A stretch of DNA of 49,311 nucleotides, taken from positions 1-49,311 of the forward strand of contig NZ_LOPV01000136.1 of NCBI RefSeq assembly GCF_001469865.1. The letters run 5' to 3'. Source of the stretch: Haloferax profundi (GTDB lineage: Archaea > Halobacteriota > Halobacteria > Halobacteriales > Haloferacaceae). A program made the translations under genes and the position numbers. Positions 26,045-34,103 of the stretch are shown here, piece by piece (within the stretch, counting starts at the first letter, position 1; the number at the start of each line of letters is the position of its first letter). The notes below the pieces were generated by a model. The model did no database searches. It saw nothing but the letters and a program-made list of their open reading frames with translations, and was not told the DNA's origin.

Positions 26045-27187
26045 TTACAGTTCGTTCAGCTTGCGCAGCAGTTGGCCGCGGTAGCGCTCGTCTGCTTCGA
26101 AGCCTTTCACTTCGAGGACGTTGCGCTCGAGTTTGTCCAGCGCGACGTGGAACGCGTGTTCAGAGCCGTAGCCCTCGCCGCTGCCGGCCAGTTGTCCGTG
26201 GCTGGTGCGGAGGCGAATCTGGCACTGGATGAGGGGCGTGCCGCGGAGTTTCTCTTTGTGTTCGTGGAAGCGAACGTGGGCGTGGTGGACGTTCATCCGC
26301 TGGTACTTGTCTGCCACCTCGGTGATGGCCGAGACGATGTCGGTGCGGTCGAGCGTCTCAAGCAGGCCGATGTTCGTGACCTGCACGTCCATGTGCTCTT
26401 CTTCGGTGAACGTGAGTGCGCGGAGCACGTCGGTCTTGGTCAGCACGCCGAGGACTTCGCCGTCGTCGTCTTCGGGGGTGACGATGAGGCCAGCGATGTC
26501 GTTTTCGAGCATGCGAGCGACTGCGTCACGCACGCTCTCTCCGGGCGTCGCGGTGAGCGCGGGACTCGTCATCAGGTCGTAGACCGGAAGGTCGAGCATC
26601 CGGTCGGTGTCGCCGCGACGGTCCTGCTTGCCCTGTCGCCCCTCGTCGCGAACCATGAACTCGACGAGGTCGTAGGTGGTCAGCACGCCAGCGAGGCGCC
26701 CGTCACCGTCGACGACCGGAAGGCGCGAGATGCCGTGTTCGCGGAGTCGGTTGATAGCCTGTCCGAGGTGGTCGCGTTCGCCGATGGTGACCACGTCGTT
26801 GGTGTAGATTTGCTCGACGGTCAGCGCGTCGAGGTTCTCGAGGACGGCTTCGAGGATGCCGTTCTGCGTGATGATGCCGTACTGCGTCGCGCCCTCGTAG
26901 ACGGGGGCGACTTTGGTGTCTCCCTCGACGAGCATGCGTGCGACTTCGCGCACGTCCTCGTGTCGGTCGATTTTCGGGACCGCTTTCGTCAGCGCAGCGG
27001 CTTTCGTGTTGTCTTCGACGTGCGAGTTGATGAGTTGCTTCTCACCGATGACACCCGCGTAGTCGCCGTCTTCCACGACGATGATGCCCTTAGGGTTTTC
27101 CCGCTCGAAGATAGAGCGGACTTTGCCTAATCGCTCGTTAACGTCGACCTCGATGAAATCAGGAGTGGCGATATCAGCAATATCCAT
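26045..27187 (-). CDS. Four-CBS-domain protein with HPF-like C-terminal domain
   Basis: This 380-residue protein starts at the ATG at 27187 (MDIADIATPDFIEVD). Two Bateman modules of paired CBS domains (about 1-120 and 122-260) normally bind adenine nucleotides and sense energy or AMP. Residues 265-362 look like ribosome hibernation promoting factor: an N-terminal strand MDVQVTNIGLL, a helix ending KYQRMNV, then HGQLAGSGEGYGSEHAFHVALDKLERNVLEVK, which parallels the HPF core (beta strand, acidic glycine turn, DKL helix). This suggests a ribosome-associated factor gated by nucleotide binding. A TATA-like GTATAT lies just upstream on the minus strand. The HPF resemblance is by eye. Confidence 0.9.
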   Translation of the reverse strand: MDIADIATPDFIEVDVNERLGKVRSIFERENPKGIIVVEDGDYAGVIGEKQLINSHVEDNTKAAALTKAVPKIDRHEDVREVARMLVEGDTKVAPVYEGATQYGIITQNGILEAVLENLDALTVEQIYTNDVVTIGERDHLGQAINRLREHGISRLPVVDGDGRLAGVLTTYDLVEFMVRDEGRQGKQDRRGDTDRMLDLPVYDLMTSPALTATPGESVRDAVARMLENDIAGLIVTPEDDDGEVLGVLTKTDVLRALTFTEEEHMDVQVTNIGLLETLDRTDIVSAITEVADKYQRMNVHHAHVRFHEHKEKLRGTPLIQCQIRLRTSHGQLAGSGEGYGSEHAFHVALDKLERNVLEVKGFEADERYRGQLLRKLNEL

Positions 27188-27565
27188 AATACATCTTGAT
27201 ATACAACGTGTCCTCTCTTGAAACTTCGTCCCGTTTCCACCCCACAAGAACCACCGAAATCGCAAGGCGCCGGCGAGTCTGAACGGTCGAATTCTGACGA
27301 CTGACGGCCTGTGTGTATCGTTACCACACTCTCGGTGGTTGAAAGATGATTGTCGAGAGACACTCTCGTCGGACAACCACTACGCTGGTCGTGCGCGCCG
27401 ACGACCGACCCCCGGCAATTTTGGTCCGATAACGAACGTAAAACCGCATCTGCTCCGAACGAACGTTCTCCTAATTCGGAAGGTAGGACTGTCATAACTC
27501 CGGAAATTCAGATATCTAGTCGCTCCATACTTACACGCTTTCCGACCGTTCAAGTTTTCAAGAGT
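27188..27565. promoter_or_regulatory. Divergent promoter region, CBS gene and pilB
   Basis: In 378 bp I see no gene. Near the CBS gene there is TGATATAC (27198-27204). Before pilB an AT-rich stretch with CCATACTTACAC (about 27526-27537) lies some 30 nt from the ATG. The segments AACGAACGTAAAACC and CCGAACGAACGTTCTCC (27432-27472) share GAACG motifs and could be operators. Confidence 0.45.
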
Positions 27566-29674
27566 ATGGCGACTCCTGACAAGAACACCCAGACCGACCG
27601 CCACGGAGGCGAGGAATCGTACCGAGCAGATGGCTCGGGGCGCACCGAACTGGTCCCGACGACGGGGCCTGACGCGATGGCCGCGCGTGCGAAGGAGCTT
27701 CCAGTTCCAGCAACGGCCCGCATCGAGTACGGCCCCGGCGACATCGGCTCCGAAGCCGAGCACTCCGACACAGAAGAGGGAGAGACGCCGGAGACGCTCC
27801 GCGAGGCGGTGCTCCGCGAGGTCAAAGCCTTCTTCGCCGACGTCGACGACGAGACGGCGTTCGCGCCGGCCCCGTCGGACGAATTCATCGAAGAGAACTT
27901 CTTCGACTTCTCGTTCCTCGAGGGGGTCGAAGACGTCGAACACTACTGGGTGAACAAGCCCTTCGCGTTCGTCTCGATTCTCTACGACCACGAGCAGCGA
28001 GAGCACAGATACCACGTGAGCGAACCCATCCTCGACCCCTTCGAGACGTTCGTCCGCGACGACCTGACGAAGATTCTTCGCAACAGCCTGCTGTACCGTG
28101 ACCTCGACCACGACGGCGACCGCGAAGACGTGTTCGACGACGAGGCACGCGACATCATCTCCGAACACGCTGCGACGGTCGAAGACGGGTCTCTCTGGAA
28201 GTTGTTCTACTTCTTACTCCGCGACTTCATCCACTTCGGCCGTATCGACCCCGTGATGCGCGACCCGGGAATCGAGGACATCTCCTGCGACGGTGACGGC
28301 GTCCCGGTGTACATCTTCCACGGCGTCTACCGAGACATGCCGACGAACGTCGTCTTCGACGACGGTGACCTCTCGTCGTACACCATCCGCCTCGCGCAAC
28401 GCGCGGGCAAGCAGGTGACTGTCTCCGACCCACTCGTCGACGCCAGCCTCCCCGATGGTTCTCGCGTGCAGTTGACGCTCGGGTCCGACGTGGCGACCCG
28501 GGGGTCGAACTTCACCATCCGCAAGTTCGCGGACGAACCACTCTCGCCGGTCGACCTGGTGCGCTGGAACACCTTCAGCGTCGAGCAGATGGCCTACTTC
28601 TGGTTGGCCATCGAGAACAACCGTTCTCTCATCTTCGCCGGCGGAACGGGATCCGGAAAGACCACCTCGATGAACGCGGTGTCGTTCTTCGTCCCCGGTC
28701 ACGCGAAGGTGGTCTCCATCGAGGACACCCGCGAGATTACTCTGCCCCACGAAAACTGGATTCAGTCGGTCACGCGCGACACGTTCACGGCCGATGGCCG
28801 CGGCGAGGTGTCGATGTACGCACTGTTGCAGGCCGCCCTGCGCCAGCGCCCCGAGTACCTCCTCGTCGGTGAGATTCGGACGGAAGAACGCGTCGCGCTG
28901 ACGTTCTTCCACTCGATTGCGACGGGCCACACCGCGTACACGACGTTCCACGCGGACTCCTCTGAAGGGGTCGTCCACCGCATGCGGAACGAACCACTCG
29001 GTGTGCCCTCGCAGATGCTGTCGGACCTCGACATCATCTCCGTCCAGAAGCAGATTCACCTCGACGGCGACCGGACGCGCCGCAACATCGCCGTCACCGA
29101 AATCGTCGGCGTCGACGACGACGGCGAAGTCGAACTCCGCGACGTGTTCGAGCGAAATCCGACCAACGACGCACACGAACGGGTCGGCGAGTCGAAGATT
29201 CTCGACGAAATCGCAGCAGAGCGTGGGTGGACCCAGGCTGAACTCCAGTACGAACTCGACGTTCGTGCCGACGTCCTCCGCTACATCGCCGCACAGGGAA
29301 TCGAGGACTACCGTGCCGTGTCGGCGATGATTCGGCGGTTCGAACGTGACCGTGAGAGCCTCCTCGCCCACGTCTACGCAGAAACCTCGCTCGCGACTGT
29401 CGAATCCGACGAAGACGACGCCCCGGGCGGTGACGCTGTCGAATCTGACGCTGGCGAACCGCTGGACGACGTCGAACTCGCCGAAGAAGCAGAGGAGATT
29501 CTCTCGGACCTGTTCGACATCGAAGTCGGCGGCCCCGAAGACGATGACGCCGCCGCCGAATCTCCCGAGGCAGACGACACGACGGCCGACCACACGTCCG
29601 AGGAAGACGCCGAGGCGTCTGCTGATGACGACGTGACCGACGAGACCGATTCGGAGGCCGACGATGCCCGCTGA
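27566..29674 (+). CDS. pilB: PilB-type type IV pilus assembly ATPase
   Basis: This 702-residue ATPase (start ATG at 27566, MATPDKNTQTDRHGG) belongs to the archaeal type II/IV secretion superfamily. An acidic N-terminus precedes the N-domain (LHFGRIDPVMRDPGIEDISCDG type). The motor domain has Walker A GGTGSGKTT (359-367), an Asp box VSIEDTREI, Walker B YLLVGEIR (441-448) and a His box TGHTAYTTFHA (453-463). A long Asp/Glu-rich tail of about 90 residues follows the motor. It powers assembly or retraction of an archaeal pilus with the membrane partner encoded directly downstream (11-bp overlap). Two pilin-like genes complete the cluster. Confidence 0.93.
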   Translation: MATPDKNTQTDRHGGEESYRADGSGRTELVPTTGPDAMAARAKELPVPATARIEYGPGDIGSEAEHSDTEEGETPETLREAVLREVKAFFADVDDETAFAPAPSDEFIEENFFDFSFLEGVEDVEHYWVNKPFAFVSILYDHEQREHRYHVSEPILDPFETFVRDDLTKILRNSLLYRDLDHDGDREDVFDDEARDIISEHAATVEDGSLWKLFYFLLRDFIHFGRIDPVMRDPGIEDISCDGDGVPVYIFHGVYRDMPTNVVFDDGDLSSYTIRLAQRAGKQVTVSDPLVDASLPDGSRVQLTLGSDVATRGSNFTIRKFADEPLSPVDLVRWNTFSVEQMAYFWLAIENNRSLIFAGGTGSGKTTSMNAVSFFVPGHAKVVSIEDTREITLPHENWIQSVTRDTFTADGRGEVSMYALLQAALRQRPEYLLVGEIRTEERVALTFFHSIATGHTAYTTFHADSSEGVVHRMRNEPLGVPSQMLSDLDIISVQKQIHLDGDRTRRNIAVTEIVGVDDDGEVELRDVFERNPTNDAHERVGESKILDEIAAERGWTQAELQYELDVRADVLRYIAAQGIEDYRAVSAMIRRFERDRESLLAHVYAETSLATVESDEDDAPGGDAVESDAGEPLDDVELAEEAEEILSDLFDIEVGGPEDDDAAAESPEADDTTADHTSEEDAEASADDDVTDETDSEADDAR

Positions 29675-31808
29675 TTCCCCCTCTTCGGTCCCCCTGCCCG
29701 ACTACGAAGTCGAGCAGTACTTCCCACGCGAGCACTTCGACGACTCGCCCGAAGACGTTCGTCGCCTCCGCGAGCGCTACGGATACGTTCGTACGTACTT
29801 CAAGCGCCACCCCGCGGGGCACCGTGACCTCCAGCGCTGGCTGAACCAGACGCGTATCGGGATGACCTACGACGTCTACCTCACGCAGTCGGTGAAGATG
29901 GCGCTCGTCGCCGCGGCACTCGGGTCGCTCCTCGGCCTCGCTGTGACGCTCGTCCTCACCCAGATGGGTGTGCTGGCGAACGCGTCGAGTCCGGTGCGAG
30001 TCGGCGTCGGGTACAACCTCGTCGCGCTGTTGCTCCCGTACAAAGTCTTCATCCTCGGGACGTTCCTCGTACTCCTGCTCGGCGGCCTCTCCGGTGCTGG
30101 GACGTACTACGCGCGGTACTACATGCCACGGAGTCGTGCCGAGATGCGCGGCCGCAGCGTCGACGTCCTGCTCCCGCACGCAATCGTCTACATGTACGCC
30201 CTCAGCCACGGTGGGATGAGCTTCCTCGAAGTCATCCGCTCTGTGGCCGACGCGCCCGACTACGGCGAGGTGTCTCGCGAGTTCGAGATGATAGACCGCG
30301 ACATGGAACTGTTCGGGAACGACCTGTTCACGGCGCTCCGAAACGCGCGGAACTTGACTCCCTCTATCAACTTCGAGCAGTTCCTCGACGACCTACTTTC
30401 GGTCCTCGACTCCGGTGGCGACGTCACCGCGTTCTTGGACCGCGAGTCGTCGACCTACCTCGAAGAAGCGCGTGACGAGCAAGAGGACTTCATCGAGACG
30501 CTCTCGATGCTCTCCGAGGTGTTCGTCGCGGCGTTCGTCGCCGCACCACTGCTGCTCATCGTCACCCTGATGGTCATCAGTTTCCTCGGCGGCAACACGC
30601 TCGTCCAACTGTACGCGCTGAACTACCTCATCTTCCCGCTGGGGATGGCGTTGTTCTTGCTCCTCATCGACGTGCTGTCGGCCCCGTACACACAGGACAC
30701 GGTCCGAACGAAACACGACACCACTGTCGTCGAAGAGATTTGGGCGACCCTTCGAGAGTTCGCCGCCGTCGTTCGGCGTGAAATCGAACGCGCCCGTGAG
30801 GAACGCTGGGGCGATTCCGGCGAGACTGCGTCCACCGGTGTCGCGTCTGACGGAGGCGTCGTCGACGCTCGGTTCGACCACTACCGACGTGAGAACGTCG
30901 TCAGCAACCTCCGCGAACTCGTCGGCGACCCGGTCGATATCATGCGCCGCCAGCCCTACCTCTCGGCGTTCGTCACGGTTCCCATCGCACTCGTCGCGCC
31001 CATCGCCGCCGTCGTCCTCGGCCTCGCGACGCCGAGCATCGACGCGATGCTGGCCGACCCGTACAACACGACTGTCTGGTTGGTCGTCCTCCCGTTCGCC
31101 ATCGTCGCCATCCCACTCACCGTGTTCCACGAACTGCGAACCCGCCGCGAGCGAACCCTCGAACGGCGCTTCCCCGACACGCTCAACCTGCTGTCGAGTG
31201 CGAACCAGATGGGTATCCCGCTCGTCGAAGCCCTTGCGCTCGTCTCGCGGTGGTCGAGTGGCGCACTCGCAGACGAACTGCGCGCGCTCCGCAACGACAT
31301 CCGCTGGAACTACGACGCCCACACGGCGCTCATGGCCTTCGCCAGTCGCCTCGGCGTCCCGCAACTCTCGCGGGTCATCCGCCTCATCGCCAGCGGTGGC
31401 CGGACGAGCGGTGACCTCTCGCGGGTCCTCAGCGTCGCCGCCGAAGACACGCGGAATCGGTACAAACTGGAGAAGTCCCGCCGTCGCGCGATGGGGTCGT
31501 ACATCGCCATCGTCGTGATGGGATACCTCGTGTACCTGTTCGTCATCCTGATGCTGGGCGCGAGTTACCTCGCCCCCCTCGCCGAGATGACCGCTCCAAC
31601 GACGGCGTCGAACGGGCAGGAACTCCCCATCGGAATCGCGTCCGTCCCGCTCGCCAACTTCCACGTGGTGTTCTTCCACTCCGCGCTCATCCAGGCGGTC
31701 GGTAGTGGGCTCCTCGCCGGGAAATTGGCCGACAACAGTGCTCTCAGTGGCCTCAAGTACGCCCTCGGACTGTCCGCGCTGGCGCTCGTCGCCTTCGCAT
31801 TGGTGTAA
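29664..31808 (+). CDS. pilC: PilC-type pilus platform membrane protein
   Basis: The 714-residue protein is the multi-spanning platform partner of PilB (TadC/ArlJ-like). It starts at an ATG inside the pilB end. Two T2SSF-type domains are visible: one with SHGGMSFLEVIRSVADAPDYGEV (about 180-210) and a second with ANQMGIPLVEALALVSRWSSGALADELRALRNDI (about 512-545). Each is followed by hydrophobic helices. About eight membrane segments are predicted. Length, about 700 residues, is usual for archaeal PilC. It transmits motor rotation or displacement to pilin assembly. Confidence 0.92.
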   Translation: MPADSPSSVPLPDYEVEQYFPREHFDDSPEDVRRLRERYGYVRTYFKRHPAGHRDLQRWLNQTRIGMTYDVYLTQSVKMALVAAALGSLLGLAVTLVLTQMGVLANASSPVRVGVGYNLVALLLPYKVFILGTFLVLLLGGLSGAGTYYARYYMPRSRAEMRGRSVDVLLPHAIVYMYALSHGGMSFLEVIRSVADAPDYGEVSREFEMIDRDMELFGNDLFTALRNARNLTPSINFEQFLDDLLSVLDSGGDVTAFLDRESSTYLEEARDEQEDFIETLSMLSEVFVAAFVAAPLLLIVTLMVISFLGGNTLVQLYALNYLIFPLGMALFLLLIDVLSAPYTQDTVRTKHDTTVVEEIWATLREFAAVVRREIERAREERWGDSGETASTGVASDGGVVDARFDHYRRENVVSNLRELVGDPVDIMRRQPYLSAFVTVPIALVAPIAAVVLGLATPSIDAMLADPYNTTVWLVVLPFAIVAIPLTVFHELRTRRERTLERRFPDTLNLLSSANQMGIPLVEALALVSRWSSGALADELRALRNDIRWNYDAHTALMAFASRLGVPQLSRVIRLIASGGRTSGDLSRVLSVAAEDTRNRYKLEKSRRRAMGSYIAIVVMGYLVYLFVILMLGASYLAPLAEMTAPTTASNGQELPIGIASVPLANFHVVFFHSALIQAVGSGLLAGKLADNSALSGLKYALGLSALALVAFALV

Positions 31809-31812
31809 ACCC

Positions 31813-34092
31813 ATGACTCAGAAACAACCCTCCAAACACACACATTCGCCACTCAGGCACGTCTCGCGCGGGCTCGCCGCACGCTTCGGACCGGGTCGCT
31901 CGCACCTTCGACCCGACCAGCGAGGCGCATCGGCCATCCTCGGCACGATGTTCGCGTTCGCGCTCGTCGTCTCCGTCGTCGCCATGGTGCAGGTCTCGGC
32001 CGTTCCCGCGTGGAACCAACAGACCGAATTCGAGCACCTGACCGAAGTCGAACGCGACTTTGGGGCGCTCGACGAGAGCGTCGCTGCCGCATCGATGGGG
32101 ACGCAAAGCCGCGCCTCTGTCGAGGCCGGCGTCAACTACCCCACCCGTGCGTTGTTCCTCTCGCCGGCGGGAGGTGCTGGCACCGTCCGAACGACTGCCC
32201 CAGCGACTGCGACGGTTTCGAACGCCGTCGCCACGACGAGTGGGACCGCCGAGCACTGGGACGGCACGGACAAGACGTTCGACGCTCAGTCACTCACCTT
32301 CCAGCCCAACTACGAGTACCTCCAGTCGAGCCCTGTGTTCACGCACGAAGGGGTCGCCCAGTACACGGCGTACTCTGTTGGGGCGAACCAGTCGGAAGTC
32401 GGCGCGACGCAGTCGCTCGTCGACGGGAACAGAATCTCGCTGGTGCTCCTCGAAGGTAACATCGACACCGCATCCGGCGAGGCGATGACGCTCGGCGTCA
32501 CCCCGCTCAGCGCGGGGACTGACTACATCACGGTGACCGATGGCGACGGACCAATCAGTATCTCCGTCCCGACCCACCTCTCGAACGAGACGTGGCACGA
32601 ACTCCTCGAAGACGAACCGAACGTGCTGTCCATCTCGTACGACGACAGCGTCGACCCACACGTGGTGACGGTGACGCTCGTCCCCGGAAAGGAGTACGAC
32701 CTCCACATCGCCCGTGTTGGCATCGATACGCAAGGAACCTTGCAGGACCCGGTCTACATCGTCGACATCGCCGGTGACGACGCTGTCGTCCCTCCCGGTG
32801 CGACCCACCGAGCAGTCGTCGAGGTCCGTGACGCACAGAACAACCCCGTTCCAAACGCTGTCGTTCGCGTGAACGACGCTGGAACTGACGGTGACGTTCG
32901 GGCGCGCGACGGTGACAGCACCAAGACCAGAACTGACGCGAACGGTCGCGCTACGTTCCTCTACCACGCACCCGACAGCATCTCGAGTCTCTTCGGTGAC
33001 GACGGGACGAACGGCATCGTCGAAGACCAATTCGACGTCGAGGTTCTCGACGAGAACCTGACCACTGTCGATAGGGTCACCTTCGACATCGAACTCCGCG
33101 AAGGGAGTTCGTCCACGACTCGTCGCGGCCTCGTCGCGGCCGTCGACGATCCCGGATTCGCCTACGACGATAAGAACAGGAATGGGCTGTACGACGGCGC
33201 AGACACGAAGGTTCTGCCTAAGACTTCTGGGCCACACGGTTCGGACATCACCTATAAGGCAACAGACGGTGTGCTTGTCGTGCCACCCAGCGTTGGAACC
33301 ATCAACACGAGCGGCTCGATAGAATTCGTCGGAAAGGGTGTTTCCCTCCACACCGACGCGGTGTCGACCGGTGGGAACATCAAAGTCGACGGCGGCAGCG
33401 ACAAAGTGAACGCTATCGGGGTGAGTCTCACTGCAACTGGTGGTGACGTCACCGTCGAGACGACGGACAGTACCGTCGACATCACCGGTGCTTCGCTCTC
33501 TGCGGACGGTGAGGTGACTATCGACGGCAAACGCGGCGTCGACCTCGCGAGTGCCGGGGTGACGAGCTACGAAACCGGTGGAAACAAGGGTATCAAAATC
33601 CACTCCGACGGCTTCGTCGACGGACTGAACGCAGACCTCTCGAGCCAGAAGGACATTTACGTCGATGGCGAGCAAGGTCTCAGCTTCGCTGGCGCAGGTC
33701 TCTCGACCGCGCAGTCCTCGTCGATGATGGAACTCGTCTCGAACAGCGGGGGTGCGAACCTCGATGGTATCGTTGCGCTCGCCGACGGACACATCAGCGT
33801 GTCCACGGACAGTGGTATTTCCCTCGTCGGCGCAAACGTCGCGTCGACGAAAGGACAGTCCATCAAACTCGTCTCGGATAACGGGAAGATTTCCGGAAGA
33901 GAGGCCGCAATCGTCACGAGCGGGAACACTGGACACGTCACGATCAAAGCTCCGACATCGTACATCAGCCTTCGCCACTCAAACATCGAAGGCGGTGGTA
34001 ACGTCGTCATCGAGGCAGGGACGTCCATCGACCTGACCGGTGCGTCCTACCCGGCCGACGCCGATATCGACCCAGACCCGGTGGAGGAATAG
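31813..34092 (+). CDS. Large pilin-signal surface protein with Ig-like and beta-solenoid domains
   Basis: This 759-residue protein starts at ATG 31813, four bases after pilC. A class III (pilin-type) signal is visible: basic N-terminus, then RG|ASAILG (cleavage expected after Gly38), then a hydrophobic helix to about 62. A conserved ectodomain follows (residues 70-320). Residues about 325-435 form an Ig-like module of invasin/Big-1 type (VEVRDAQNNPVPNAVVRVNDAG ... TDANGRATFLYHAP). From about 490 the protein has about eleven degenerate 22-24-residue repeats with the pattern G-x-I-x-V ... G-[I/V]-x-L-x-G-A, suggesting a beta-solenoid. The likely role is a pilus-borne adhesin or surface scaffold assembled by the upstream PilB/PilC. 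Family identity is unknown. Confidence 0.85.
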   Translation: MTQKQPSKHTHSPLRHVSRGLAARFGPGRSHLRPDQRGASAILGTMFAFALVVSVVAMVQVSAVPAWNQQTEFEHLTEVERDFGALDESVAAASMGTQSRASVEAGVNYPTRALFLSPAGGAGTVRTTAPATATVSNAVATTSGTAEHWDGTDKTFDAQSLTFQPNYEYLQSSPVFTHEGVAQYTAYSVGANQSEVGATQSLVDGNRISLVLLEGNIDTASGEAMTLGVTPLSAGTDYITVTDGDGPISISVPTHLSNETWHELLEDEPNVLSISYDDSVDPHVVTVTLVPGKEYDLHIARVGIDTQGTLQDPVYIVDIAGDDAVVPPGATHRAVVEVRDAQNNPVPNAVVRVNDAGTDGDVRARDGDSTKTRTDANGRATFLYHAPDSISSLFGDDGTNGIVEDQFDVEVLDENLTTVDRVTFDIELREGSSSTTRRGLVAAVDDPGFAYDDKNRNGLYDGADTKVLPKTSGPHGSDITYKATDGVLVVPPSVGTINTSGSIEFVGKGVSLHTDAVSTGGNIKVDGGSDKVNAIGVSLTATGGDVTVETTDSTVDITGASLSADGEVTIDGKRGVDLASAGVTSYETGGNKGIKIHSDGFVDGLNADLSSQKDIYVDGEQGLSFAGAGLSTAQSSSMMELVSNSGGANLDGIVALADGHISVSTDSGISLVGANVASTKGQSIKLVSDNGKISGREAAIVTSGNTGHVTIKAPTSYISLRHSNIEGGGNVVIEAGTSIDLTGASYPADADIDPDPVEE
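33292..34062 (+). repeat. Beta-solenoid repeat region, about 11 units
   Basis: Imperfect 22-24-residue units, each of the form G-x-V-T-V-x ... G-I-x-L-x-G-A-x-L-S. Examples are GGDVTVETTDSTVDITGASL, DGEVTIDGKRGVDLASAGV and DGHISVSTDSGISLVGANVA. The pattern is a protein-level repeat; the DNA is not a perfect repeat, so it is old or selected. It resembles right-handed beta-helix adhesins. Confidence 0.75.
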
Positions 34093-34096
34093 GAGG
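34092..34096 (+). promoter_or_regulatory. Strong Shine-Dalgarno site
   Basis: GGAGG sits 7 nt before the ATG at 34104, immediately after the previous stop. It fixes this start and suggests translation of the second surface protein from the polycistronic pil mRNA. Confidence 0.65.
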
Positions 34097-34103
34097 ACCA
34101 GAC

